This document shows, piece after piece, positions 7,483 to 15,520 of a DNA stretch of 35,858 nt. The stretch is taken from assembly GCA_021203145.1 (NCBI GenBank), contig JAJQBS010000091.1, positions 1-35,858 on the forward strand. Direction: 5' to 3'. Made by a program: the position numbers and the translations under genes. The stretch is from Lachnospiraceae bacterium (GTDB lineage Bacteria > Bacillota > Clostridia > Lachnospirales > Lachnospiraceae). Position 1 is the first letter of the stretch; each line of letters starts with the position of its first letter. The notes beneath the pieces were generated by a model, which saw only the letters and a program-made list of their open reading frames with translations, made no database searches and had not been told where the DNA came from.

Positions 7483-7535
7483 CAAAAACACCCTGCCTCT
7501 TTCTAATGCCAGAAGCCAGAAAGCGGAAGGGTGTT
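7483..7535 (-). terminator. Terminator of the uronide operon
   Basis: On the minus strand AACACCCT pairs with AGGGTGTT. A second inner stem CTTTCT/AGAAAG lies within the loop, and TTTTTG follows. It lies 33 bases past the kduD stop. Confidence 0.8.
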
Positions 7536-7567
7536 TCCTGCATTTAAATTTTATGTTTCTCATGCTG

Positions 7568-8368
7568 TCAAGGCTGTTTCCCGATATAAGCCAGGATCCC
7601 GCCGTCTACATACAGGATCTGTCCGTTGACGAAGTTGGAAGCGTCGGATGCCAGGAAGACTGCCGGGCCAATCAGGTCTTCGGTCTCGCCCCAGCGGTTT
7701 GCCGGTGTCTTGGCGCAGATGAACTGGTCGAACGGGTGGCGGCTGCCGTCTGCCTGCGTCTCGCGCAGCGGTGCGGTCTGCGGGGTGGCGATGTAGCCAG
7801 GTCCGATGCCGTTGCACTGGATGTTCTGGGCGCCGTATTCGGAGCAGATGTTCTTGGTCAGCATCTTCAGGCCGCCTTTGGCTGCGGCGTACGCGGAAAC
7901 GGTCTCACGGCCGAGCTCGCTCATCATGGAGCAGATGTTGATGATCTTGCCATGTCCTTTTTCGATCATGCCGGGAATGACCGCTTTGGAGACGATGAAC
8001 GGGGCGTTCAGGTCTACGTCAATGACCTGGCGGAATTCTGCGGCGGACATTTCGCACATCGGGATACGCTTGATAATGCCGGCGTTGTTTACCAGGATGT
8101 CAATCACACCGACCTCCTCTGTCACCGCCTTTACCATGGCATTCACTTCGTCTTCGTCGGTCACATCACAGAGATAGCCTTTTGCTTCAATACCGAGCTT
8201 TTTGTACTCTTCCTCGGCCTTTTTCAGGCGCTCTTCGTTGTGTCCGTTAAATACAATCTTTGCTCCTGCCTCGCCGTACGCGGACGCGATCGCGAATCCG
8301 ATCCCATAGGTTGCGCCGGTCACCAGAGCTACTTTTCCTTTAAGTGAAAATGTATCCAAAACGCTCAT
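7568..8368 (-). CDS. kduD: 2-dehydro-3-deoxy-D-gluconate 5-dehydrogenase
   Basis: Short-chain dehydrogenase that reduces 2,5-diketo-3-deoxygluconate to 2-keto-3-deoxygluconate with NAD(P)H, the step after KduI. The 266-residue protein shows the cofactor motif TGATYGIG near the N-terminus, NNAG near residue 90, the catalytic Ser in ICSMMSELG, and YAAAK. The GPGYIATPQTAPLRE stretch and the tail NGQILYVDGGILAYIGKQP are characteristic of KduD. I chose the ATG at 8368, which has AAGGAGG 7 bases upstream; the upstream in-frame extension is rich in charged residues and lacks support. It is the last gene before the terminator and lies 129 bases after kduI. Confidence 0.93.
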   Translation of the reverse strand: MSVLDTFSLKGKVALVTGATYGIGFAIASAYGEAGAKIVFNGHNEERLKKAEEEYKKLGIEAKGYLCDVTDEDEVNAMVKAVTEEVGVIDILVNNAGIIKRIPMCEMSAAEFRQVIDVDLNAPFIVSKAVIPGMIEKGHGKIINICSMMSELGRETVSAYAAAKGGLKMLTKNICSEYGAQNIQCNGIGPGYIATPQTAPLRETQADGSRHPFDQFICAKTPANRWGETEDLIGPAVFLASDASNFVNGQILYVDGGILAYIGKQP

Positions 8369-8456
8369 AATCTTCCTCCTTGTCTTATCACGCTTTTCAT
8401 ATCTGCCCGATTCATCACAATTACGCTTCGTCATTATGCAGACTTTGCAGTCAATA

Positions 8457-8494
8457 TCTTTCTAACCCGGATAAACCGGAACCAAAATTTTATC
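8457..8494 (-). repeat. Post-stop interspersed repeat, copy 3 (short)
   Basis: Lies 3 bases after the kduI stop on the minus strand: ATGATAAAATTTTGG, then TTCCGGTTTATCCGGG and TTAGAAAG. The 5' third present in copies 1 and 2 is missing. The frame reads MIKFWFRFIRVRK. Confidence 0.75.
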
Positions 8495-8497
8495 ATG

Positions 8498-9340
8498 TTA
8501 CTTCATATCCGTGATCGCGATATTGTCCATGTCGTCAAATTCCTGATTCTTGCCGCCCATCGCCCAGATGAAGGTATAGTTGCTGGTGCCTGCACCCGCG
8601 TGGATGGACCAGGACGGGGAGATGACCGCCTCTTCGTTGTGCATCACAATGTGGCGTGTCTCCTGACCTTCCCCCATCATGTGGAAGACCACGTTTCCTT
8701 CCGGCAGGTCAAAGTAGGTGTAGATTTCCATGCGGCGCTCATGGGTGTGTGCCGGCATGGTATTCCACACGCTCCCCGGCTCCAGTACCGTCAGGCCCAT
8801 GCAGAGCTGGCAGGTCTTGAGGACGTCGGGATGGATGAACTGGTTGATGGTTCTCTTATTTGAGGTCTCGGCCGCGCCCAACGGACGTTTTGCCGCGTCT
8901 TCAATCTTGATCAGACGTGTCTCATAGGAGCAGTGCGCCGGGGCAGACACCATATAAAACTTCGCCGGAGTCTCCGGGCTGTCACTTGCGAATGTAACCT
9001 CCTTCGCGCCTCTGGTGATGTACAGGCAATCTTTATTTCCCATCGGATATACTGTGTCGTCTACCGTCACTTTTCCCGGGCAGCCGATGTTGAAAATGCC
9101 GATCTCGCGGCGTTCCAGAAAATAGCTGGTACCGAAGTTTGCCCATACGTCGATACCCTTCTCGATCGGAACTTCCTCATTAACCGGCATGCAGCCCAGG
9201 GTCACCATGCGGTCCACGTGGCTGTACACTGCGACGACCTGATCTGCCTGATACAGGTTCTGAATCAGAAACTCATCCCGCAGCTCCTCGGTCGTGTAGC
9301 GCTTTACATCGCGCTGATTTGCTGAGTAACGAATATCCAT
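8498..9340 (-). CDS. kduI: 4-deoxy-L-threo-5-hexosulose-uronate ketol-isomerase
   Basis: Isomerises the open-chain 4-deoxy-5-keto-uronate, formed from the GH88 product, to 2,5-diketo-3-deoxygluconate. The 280-residue length is normal. It begins MDIRYSANQRDVKRYTTEELR, a typical KduI start. The cupin metal site is visible in PAHTHERRMEIYTYFD (His, His, Glu), and a later His in SWSIHAGAGTSNY completes it. The tail ends IAITDMK. AAGGGGA lies just upstream of the ATG. It sits between DUF2264 (78-base gap) and kduD, all on the minus strand. A short interspersed repeat begins 3 bases after its stop. Confidence 0.95.
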   Translation of the reverse strand: MDIRYSANQRDVKRYTTEELRDEFLIQNLYQADQVVAVYSHVDRMVTLGCMPVNEEVPIEKGIDVWANFGTSYFLERREIGIFNIGCPGKVTVDDTVYPMGNKDCLYITRGAKEVTFASDSPETPAKFYMVSAPAHCSYETRLIKIEDAAKRPLGAAETSNKRTINQFIHPDVLKTCQLCMGLTVLEPGSVWNTMPAHTHERRMEIYTYFDLPEGNVVFHMMGEGQETRHIVMHNEEAVISPSWSIHAGAGTSNYTFIWAMGGKNQEFDDMDNIAITDMK

Positions 9341-9418
9341 TTTTCTTGTCCCCTTTCTCGTTTTTATTTCTTAATATGAACGCGCATCTGAAGCTGCGCG
9401 GATTCATCTGCTTTTCTT

Positions 9419-11323
9419 TTACAGATAGCAAAACTCTGTCCGTATCGTCTGCATTCCCTTTCGGATTTTGTAGACTGCCATCGGGATCACGGTCTTTGAC
9501 GCGATCAGGTTCGTGTTCGGATCCGGAGTCAGAATCTGTCCCTGCCCGTCTCCCGACAGGGAAGTGACCGTGCAATAATCTCCAAAGCTTACCGCTCTGG
9601 CTGTGGTCTGTTTTACCTCACTAAAAACCGGTCCTGGAGCGATCTCTTCCAGACATGACTCATTTTTCTCAATATCGCATGGCACACTGTTCTCCACAGG
9701 GCACGCAGCAATTATCCTGGCCTGATTTGGCACACTTTTTCCCATCTGTCGTGAAGCATTTTTCTCCGCAGTCGCAGTTTCTGCTCTGGAGAGCAGAGGA
9801 GCATGCGCGCTCGGGAGCGCAAATCCCGCGTCATAAGCCATGCAGTCCACCTCGCTGCTGATCCGGTGCGTCCGGATGTGCCCTTTTGAGGTAGGCTGAA
9901 TTTCTGTCTCAACTACTATGTATGGCATCGGCGACCACCTGCAGGCAATCCCTTCACGGCTGAGCAGATAACCCTCCCCGGTAGTATCTCTTGAATAAAA
10001 CCGTCCGTCAATCTCAAAGGTCAGCATACTGTCCGCCGCATTTTCATGCAAAGTCAGCTGCGACCGGGAAATGCTGAACCCGAAACGGGAGGAATAGGCA
10101 AATTTCGCGTATTTTTCCATTGTGTGGCTGTGTCCGTCCGCATGGAAACGTCCCGGAACCAGCGCGACCACATTGCCGCGATTCCGCTGCAGAAGCATCC
10201 CGGCGTGTTCAAGAAAATGCAGGCTCTCCAGCTCCGGCATCGGGGCGCATTCGCACATCCAGTAAGGATGGTCGTCCGGCAGCGCAAGAAACGCGAACGC
10301 CAGGAGCGCCCAGTAGGGAGACCCCGGGGCGTTATAGCTCTCGGACATCTGCAGATTCGGGTACGCATAGCCGATCGTCAGAATCCCGGCATTGTCATAA
10401 ATCGGCTGATTCAGCCACCAGACGAGATGCCTGGTAAGGATCCCCTTAACCATCGGCATCGGCAGAACCTGCGTCCCGCTCAAAAGAGCAAACGCCCAGA
10501 ACCCACCCTGTGCAAACCGATAGGTCATCGAGCGGCCATAAGCAATCGAGGCCCCGTCGTCAGCGAACCAGTATTGATAATCCTGCGCGAAATCCATCGC
10601 TCTCTGGCGAAAATGCGCACAGCGCTCCGGCTCTTCCTCTTCCATAAACATGGCGTAGAGCAGTCCATAGGAAACCATGACAAACGGATTGTAATAGTCC
10701 TTCTCTCCGCCATTTCCGTCACAATACCAGCCTCCCGCGTCATAATAGTCCTCGAGCATCGCAAGCCCGGACTCCATCCGTTCCCGGCTGTAAGGCATTC
10801 CGCGCACTTTCAGCGCGAGATTCGTCACAATCGCAAACCACTGCCAGTTGCACGCACAGCACTCATGGCGGTTGATTTCCCAGAGCCATTCGGTCAGGTC
10901 ATTTTTTGTCTTGTCTGAAAGCGGATCCCACACCTGCTCTGGCGAAAGCAGCATCGCGTAAGCGATCGCCGCCATTTCACAGAACTTCTGGTCAAAATCG
11001 CGGCAGGTATGCCAGTACTCCGGATTTTCCGGATCCGTCCCGGCTGACAGACCGGCCGGATAGATCGACTCAAAGCTGTCATCTGCATATACCGTCCCGG
11101 AACGCCCTCCGCCTGCCCAGAAAGGGGCAAGCCCCCAAAGCGGGCGTGCAAACGCTTCCATCGGAACCGTGTCATCCTCGTAATGTGCACTTGTCACACC
11201 GATTTCCAGTCTCGCACAGCCCTCTGTATAAAAAGGCAGCAGTGGCTTCAGCAGCCGCAGAAGCGACTCCTGTGCGGCCTTTTTCGTTGCGAAATCGTCC
11301 TCAGTGTAGTAATAGCGTTTCAT
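9419..11323 (-). CDS. DUF2264 family protein, candidate uronide-active enzyme
   Basis: A 634-residue protein matching the DUF2264 pattern: an alpha/alpha-barrel-like N-terminal half with RPLWGLAPFWAGG, NPEYW, CNWQWFAIVTNLAL, DGNGGEKDYYNPFVMVSYGL and DGASIAYGRSMTYRFAQ, followed by a beta-rich C-terminal half (ALVPGRFHADGHSHTMEKYAK, RFGFSISRS). The enzymatic activity of the family is not established to my knowledge. Its place between GH88 and KduI implies a role on uronic-acid oligosaccharides. No signal peptide is present, so it should be cytoplasmic. Start at the ATG at 11323 with AGAGG upstream; the longer frame to 11449 has no ribosome site. Residues about 500-570 are a polar Ser/Ala/Glu-rich stretch that looks inserted. 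Confidence 0.85.
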   Translation of the reverse strand: MKRYYYTEDDFATKKAAQESLLRLLKPLLPFYTEGCARLEIGVTSAHYEDDTVPMEAFARPLWGLAPFWAGGGRSGTVYADDSFESIYPAGLSAGTDPENPEYWHTCRDFDQKFCEMAAIAYAMLLSPEQVWDPLSDKTKNDLTEWLWEINRHECCACNWQWFAIVTNLALKVRGMPYSRERMESGLAMLEDYYDAGGWYCDGNGGEKDYYNPFVMVSYGLLYAMFMEEEEPERCAHFRQRAMDFAQDYQYWFADDGASIAYGRSMTYRFAQGGFWAFALLSGTQVLPMPMVKGILTRHLVWWLNQPIYDNAGILTIGYAYPNLQMSESYNAPGSPYWALLAFAFLALPDDHPYWMCECAPMPELESLHFLEHAGMLLQRNRGNVVALVPGRFHADGHSHTMEKYAKFAYSSRFGFSISRSQLTLHENAADSMLTFEIDGRFYSRDTTGEGYLLSREGIACRWSPMPYIVVETEIQPTSKGHIRTHRISSEVDCMAYDAGFALPSAHAPLLSRAETATAEKNASRQMGKSVPNQARIIAACPVENSVPCDIEKNESCLEEIAPGPVFSEVKQTTARAVSFGDYCTVTSLSGDGQGQILTPDPNTNLIASKTVIPMAVYKIRKGMQTIRTEFCYL

Positions 11324-11489
11324 TTCACATTTTCCTCTTAATGCACCAGATTGCTTTTTAGAATCTTCTCTTATTAGTCCCCTCACAAATAAGCTGCAAG
11401 CAAAAAAAGCTATAATCAAACAACGTAATCCGCACTTCTGACCCGCCAATCCGGATACCTACAGGCAACTATCATCCGGACAGCTATTT

Positions 11490-12017
11490 TTACAAAGCAG
11501 CCTTTTCCATCTTTTTCCTGTATATCTGATAATAGCAATTCCACTCAAAATCACTGGCAGGCACAAAATTCTTCGGAAAAAAAGCCTTCAGGCGATTTTT
11601 CTGCTCCTCCGTCTTCAGCTCCTCGCGCAGTTCGTCTTTCAGCCCGTTCATATCCAGAAATTCTTTGATTTTCTCAAGACCTTCAACCGCCTTATCCTTT
11701 TCCACACAGTAATCAATGTCATACCGGGTATCCGTCTCCCAACGGGTAAGCATGTCCACCTTGTCTTCAATCCACTGGGTCACAATGACACAGGAGCCAT
11801 TGTTTTTCGACATGCGCACCAGCTTATCAATATCATGTGTGTTGGGTACCGTCACTCCGACACACTCCAGAAAAGCTTTCAGAGTCTTTTCCACAGCCTG
11901 TTGGAGATGATAAGCCACGTTATTGATATATGCCTCATCATTTTCCGGGACAGCAAGGAGGTTCTGAGCGGTTCTAAAATCCAGCCAGGCACGTCTGAAA
12001 AGCCTGATATCACACAT
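11490..12017 (-). CDS. HEPN domain protein, partner of the MNT protein
   Basis: A 175-residue protein with the HEPN hallmark AYHLQQAVEKTLKAFLE near residue 35, then NTHDIDKLV and the TRYDIDY that corresponds to the tRYP region of PF05168-type HEPN proteins. No clear RxxxxH ribonuclease motif is seen in the C-terminal helix, so toxicity by RNA cleavage is uncertain. I chose the ATG at 12017 because GGGAGGG lies 6 bases upstream inside the preceding gene. The genes overlap by 8 bases, so translation is coupled. Together they form a HEPN/MNT pair of the toxin-antitoxin type. Residues beyond about 110 are a charged helical tail that I cannot place. Confidence 0.82.
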   Translation of the reverse strand: MCDIRLFRRAWLDFRTAQNLLAVPENDEAYINNVAYHLQQAVEKTLKAFLECVGVTVPNTHDIDKLVRMSKNNGSCVIVTQWIEDKVDMLTRWETDTRYDIDYCVEKDKAVEGLEKIKEFLDMNGLKDELREELKTEEQKNRLKAFFPKNFVPASDFEWNCYYQIYRKKMEKAAL

Positions 12018-12375
12018 ATTTTCCCTCCCTGTCAAACACAACGATCCCTTTTTCGGCAATCTCCTGTTTTAATTTTTCACCAATCCGGTCCCAATAGAGC
12101 AAATCAATCTCATCTAAGGCATTGTAGCGGAACGGCCGGTCAAAATGGCAGCGTTCCACGCACAAGTCCAGATCGCTGTAGCTGTTGCAGCGGAACTCCA
12201 CAGCACTGCCGAACACAATCACTGCTCTCACATTTTCATCCCGTTCAAAATCCGCCTGTAAATTCTGTACAAGCTCCTGCTTCAGGGGATGGATATATTC
12301 GGCATTCAGAAAATCAATGTTTTCGTTTTTTAAATCAAATATAAAATGCAGCTCGAAATTGTTAAATGTTTTCAT
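12010..12375 (-). CDS. MNT-type nucleotidyltransferase, antitoxin-like
   Basis: A 121-residue minimal nucleotidyltransferase with the pattern VFGSAVEFRCNSYSDLDLCVE, giving the GS...DLD metal and nucleotide site, followed by IDLLYWDRIGEKLKQEIAEKGIVVFDR, the usual C-terminal end. In characterised HEPN/MNT pairs the MNT protein modifies or neutralises the HEPN partner; that is family knowledge, not seen here. The gene overlaps the HEPN start by 8 bases. A perfect TATAAT on the minus strand at 12396-12401 lies about 20 bases before the start, so the pair may have its own promoter inside the uronide gene string. Confidence 0.85.
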   Translation of the reverse strand: MKTFNNFELHFIFDLKNENIDFLNAEYIHPLKQELVQNLQADFERDENVRAVIVFGSAVEFRCNSYSDLDLCVERCHFDRPFRYNALDEIDLLYWDRIGEKLKQEIAEKGIVVFDREGKYV

Positions 12376-12395
12376 ACGGATTGTCGCCCTCGCTT

Positions 12396-12401
12396 ATTAT
12401 A
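12396..12401 (-). promoter_or_regulatory. -10 element for the MNT-HEPN pair
   Basis: Perfect TATAAT on the minus strand with a weak -35 (TTTCCT at 17 bases). It gives a very short untranslated leader before the MNT start at 12375. Confidence 0.4.
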
Positions 12402-12439
12402 CCTTCTCCTGTCCGGAAAGGAAAGAGGAAATCCATTTT

Positions 12440-14023
12440 TTACCAGTAACTTTTCCAGTCCCTCGTCAGCCGGGTCAGAGCCTCCATGTAAAAATAATCG
12501 CCCCAGCTGGTATACTCATCCACGCCTTCCTCTGTGCAGGTATTGTAAGGGCTCTTCTTGCTGTAGGTTCCATGGAGTAAAAGTCCCGCGCCAGGAATAA
12601 GCGTAATCTTTTTCTGCTTCTGCCCGGTCTCTGCGGCATATTCACATTCGTCCGCGACGGCCGCCTTTTCGGCAGATTTTTCGCAATGCTCACCGCCTGA
12701 CTTTCCTTCGGAATCATTGCCTGGCTCTTTACCAGGCTTTGCATCGGACTCATTGCCATTTTTATCGCCATCAGTTTCCGGTAAGCACTGCCCTCCCCAG
12801 ACAGTATAATTTTTCGTCAGCGAATACAGCATCTGCCTCGCGAGCACTTCACATTTTTGGGCTTCCTCCTCCGGCAGGTACCGCCGCGCCTCCAACAGGC
12901 CGCAGACTACGATCGCGGCTGATGAGGAGTCCCGGGGCTCGCCGCTTCCGTCCGAAAAAACCATGTCCCAGTACGGCACCAGATCCTCCGGCAGCCGGGA
13001 CAGGTAGAAATCAAGCGCGCGATGAAAAATATCCAGATACTCCGGTTTCGGGTCATAGCGGTAGCTCAGAACGCTCCCATAGACGCCCCAGGCCTGACCC
13101 CTGGCCCAGAAGCTGTCGTCCTTATAGCCCTGGCAGGTTTCGCCGTGCGAAGGCGTCCCGTCCTGGTTCATAAAAAAGGTATGGTAGGTGGAGCCATCCG
13201 CACGGAAGGAATAGCGCATGCAGGTCGTGATGTGCCTGCGCGCCGCCTCCTGATAGCGGGGATCGCCGGTCGTCTCGCTCGCCCAGTAAAGAAGAGGCAG
13301 ATTCATCAGGCAGTCAATGATATACCGGTAGGTCCCCGGCTCTCCCAGCTTTCCCCATGCCTGGAAAAATTCGCCCTTCTTCTGGAAGCGCGTCATCAGC
13401 TGATCTGCCGCCAGAATGGCAGCATTTTTCGCCCTCTCATCTCCTGTCAGCTTCCACGCTGCCACGCAGGATGGCGTGTACAAAAAACCCATATCGTGAT
13501 GATCGACCTCGATCTTTTTCTCAATCCGATGTTCAAAGCTCTCCACCAGCTTCATGGCCGCCGCGCGGAATTTCTCAGCATGCACAGCTGCCTGCGCCTG
13601 TTCACTGTCAGCAGAGCCTCCTTCGTCCCCGAGCCGTTCTGCACCCCGATATTCCTGTGAGCTTCCTTTATGCCCCGCACAGTGCTCAGCCGGAGATTTC
13701 TCAGCAGCCGTCCTGCCGGCTTCAGAATCATTATGTCCGGACTTTCTCCCACAGCACGTGTGCTCCCATGCCAGCCAGATCTCTCCCGGCCAGAAGCCGC
13801 AGGTCCACTGCACATTTTCACATGCGGGATAAATCCCGTTGACACTAGAATGGTTCTGACAACGATCCGTGTAGAGCGGAAGATTTCCCCCCACCTGCTC
13901 CACTGCAAAATCCAGGGCCAGCCACGCTTCCTCATCTGTAATCTGCCGTCTATCTTTAAACATACTGTCTTTACTGTCATTCAGATTTCTGCCATGAAAG
14001 CTTCTGTTGCTAAAATCTGCCAT
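12440..14023 (-). CDS. GH88 unsaturated glucuronyl hydrolase with two large hydrophilic insertions
   Basis: Removes the 4,5-unsaturated uronate from the non-reducing end of oligosaccharides made by polysaccharide lyases. Core blocks are visible: DEEAWLALDFAVEQ, CGFWPGEIWLAWE, VDHHDMGFLYTPS (first catalytic-type Asp, about residue 174), YRYIIDCLMNLPLLYWASE (second, about 236), WARGQAWGVYG, DSSSAAIVVCGLLE and SYFYME-like WGDYFYMEALTRL. The protein is 527 residues, whereas GH88 enzymes usually have 370-400. The excess lies in two charged, low-complexity segments, about 88-148 and 415-472. Start at the ATG at 14023 with GGGAGG upstream. No signal peptide, so it acts on imported sugars. First gene of the minus-strand string ending at kduD. 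Confidence 0.9.
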   Translation of the reverse strand: MADFSNRSFHGRNLNDSKDSMFKDRRQITDEEAWLALDFAVEQVGGNLPLYTDRCQNHSSVNGIYPACENVQWTCGFWPGEIWLAWEHTCCGRKSGHNDSEAGRTAAEKSPAEHCAGHKGSSQEYRGAERLGDEGGSADSEQAQAAVHAEKFRAAAMKLVESFEHRIEKKIEVDHHDMGFLYTPSCVAAWKLTGDERAKNAAILAADQLMTRFQKKGEFFQAWGKLGEPGTYRYIIDCLMNLPLLYWASETTGDPRYQEAARRHITTCMRYSFRADGSTYHTFFMNQDGTPSHGETCQGYKDDSFWARGQAWGVYGSVLSYRYDPKPEYLDIFHRALDFYLSRLPEDLVPYWDMVFSDGSGEPRDSSSAAIVVCGLLEARRYLPEEEAQKCEVLARQMLYSLTKNYTVWGGQCLPETDGDKNGNESDAKPGKEPGNDSEGKSGGEHCEKSAEKAAVADECEYAAETGQKQKKITLIPGAGLLLHGTYSKKSPYNTCTEEGVDEYTSWGDYFYMEALTRLTRDWKSYW

Positions 14024-14117
14024 CCTTTTTGCCGCCTCCCAAATTCCCCCGGAAATTTCCGGATACACACGCAGTCCATGTCGAAGATCTCATCCGGTGC
14101 AGGTACGAGATACCCAT

Positions 14118-14126
14118 ATCTTACCA
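14118..14126 (-). promoter_or_regulatory. Possible extended -10 promoter for the GH88 gene
   Basis: The minus strand reads TGGTAAGAT, a TGn plus TAAGAT, about 95 bases before the GH88 start. No convincing -35 lies at the right distance. Confidence 0.3.
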
Positions 14127-14244
14127 CATTTACTCTTCTACAACCAGCTTTATATTTTTACCGGGCGGCATTTTCTGCTTTGACACTTGCTTTTTTCAAC
14201 TAATCATAGTATATATTAAGAAAAAAGAGGGAGGAGGAAATGAA

Positions 14245-14547
14245 ATGGCGTTTTTTTCTGCATTAAGGCTCTGCCTGACGACGCAAAACATCATTTTTTG
14301 TGTCATTGCAGGTATCGTAGTCGGTTTCATCGCGTGGATGATCCGGGATATCATGAGGGATGATTCCAGTCATTCTTATTCACTGATCGGCCACATGATT
14401 GTCGGTATCATTTTTGCGTACATAGGGCTGGCGATCGCCTATAATCGATGGGATGCGACCCTGTTTTCCGTACAGGCAATTGCATGTGGTGTGATCGCGG
14501 CAGCAGCCGGTGCGCTCATTGTTGGAAGTGCTTTAATAAAAGTATGA
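14245..14547 (+). CDS. Small three-helix membrane protein
   Basis: A 100-residue protein starting MAFFSALRLC with hydrophobic stretches at about 13-33, 47-65 and 72-96. The ATG at 14245 is preceded by GGGAGGAGG, a strong ribosome site; a second ATG at 14240 is out of frame. It is the only plus-strand gene between the GH88 gene and the permease genes, and it ends ahead of a strong bidirectional terminator. A TTGACA lies at 14180-14185, but the best -10 candidate after it is 19 bases away. I do not recognise the family; the architecture resembles small transglycosylase-associated or GlsB-like membrane proteins only in size. Confidence 0.75.
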   Translation: MAFFSALRLCLTTQNIIFCVIAGIVVGFIAWMIRDIMRDDSSHSYSLIGHMIVGIIFAYIGLAIAYNRWDATLFSVQAIACGVIAAAAGALIVGSALIKV

Positions 14548-14604
14548 TATCAAGCCTGCCCGGCCACTGATTTTCTTTCGCGGCCGTGCGCAATCGGATA
14601 GGGG

Positions 14605-14645
14605 AAAACACCCGAGAGCTTATGTTTAGCTTTCGGGCGTTTTTA
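14605..14645. terminator. Bidirectional terminator
   Basis: ACACCCGAGAGCT (14608-14620) pairs with AGCTTTCGGGCGT (14628-14640) with one mismatch. TTTTT follows on the plus strand and TTTTCC on the minus strand. It serves the small membrane gene and the convergent permease gene, which stops at 14649. Confidence 0.85.
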
Positions 14646-14648
14646 ACA

Positions 14649-15506
14649 TTATCCCTTGATACCGGTGGACGCCACGCCCTGCACGAAGTATTTCTGCAGG
14701 GAGAGGAAAATGATCAGCACCGGAATCAGCGCGATGATGGAGGCTGCCATGATCAGGCCGTACTCGGCTGAGTATTGGCTGATGAACATACGCAGACCGA
14801 TCTGGATGGTCTTCAGCTCAGTCTTGGTCAGATAGATCAATGGTCCGAGGAAATCGTTCCACGTATTGACGAAGGTGAAGATCGTCAGCGTGGAAAGCGC
14901 CGGCTTGGAGAGCGGCAGCATGATCCGCATCCAGATGCCGTACTCAGACAGGCCGTCGATCCGGGCCGCCTCGCAGAGCTCGTCGGGCACGCCCTCGTAA
15001 AACTGCTTCATCAGGAACACGCCGAAGGCGGAGAACGCCTGCAGGCAGATAATTGCAAGGTGCGTATTATTCAGGTGCCAGGAGCGCATCATCATGAACT
15101 GCGGCACCATGTACGCCTGCCACGGCACGGCGATGGTCGCTATGTAGCCGAGGAACAGCACGTTTTTGCCCTTGAAATTCAGCTTTGCGAACGCGTACGC
15201 CGCGAAGCTCGAGGTAAACAGCTGCAGCAGGGTGACGATGATGGTCAGCTTCGCGCTGTTTTTGATAAAGGTAAGCAGCGGAATCTTGGTCCAGATGTCC
15301 ACATAGTTTCTCCAGCGCGGATTGGACGGGATCCACTCAATCGGGAACGCAAACACATCCTTGTTCAGCTTCAGGGACGCGGAGAGCATCCACACGAAGG
15401 GGATCAGCATTAAGAATGCCAGCAAAATCAGCACCACATAGATGATCGTCATCATAATGCGGTTTGAAGTCGTCTTTGAGTGAAGTTTTTCTTCTTTTGC
15501 AGCCAT
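14649..15506 (-). CDS. Sugar ABC transporter permease, MalG type (CUT1)
   Basis: Inner permease half of a CUT1 carbohydrate importer, 285 residues with six predicted helices. The EAA loop that docks the ATPase is visible as EAARIDGLSEYGIWMRIMLPLSKPAL, and the tail ends YFVQGVASTGIKG, typical of MalG-type subunits. It starts 15 bases after the partner permease stop with GGGGAGGGGAG directly upstream, so the two are cotranscribed. No ATPase gene is present; CUT1 systems in Firmicutes commonly share an MsmX-type ATPase encoded elsewhere. By context the substrate is an unsaturated uronide oligosaccharide. Confidence 0.92.
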   Translation of the reverse strand: MAAKEEKLHSKTTSNRIMMTIIYVVLILLAFLMLIPFVWMLSASLKLNKDVFAFPIEWIPSNPRWRNYVDIWTKIPLLTFIKNSAKLTIIVTLLQLFTSSFAAYAFAKLNFKGKNVLFLGYIATIAVPWQAYMVPQFMMMRSWHLNNTHLAIICLQAFSAFGVFLMKQFYEGVPDELCEAARIDGLSEYGIWMRIMLPLSKPALSTLTIFTFVNTWNDFLGPLIYLTKTELKTIQIGLRMFISQYSAEYGLIMAASIIALIPVLIIFLSLQKYFVQGVASTGIKG

Positions 15507-15520
15507 GCTCTCCCCTCCCC

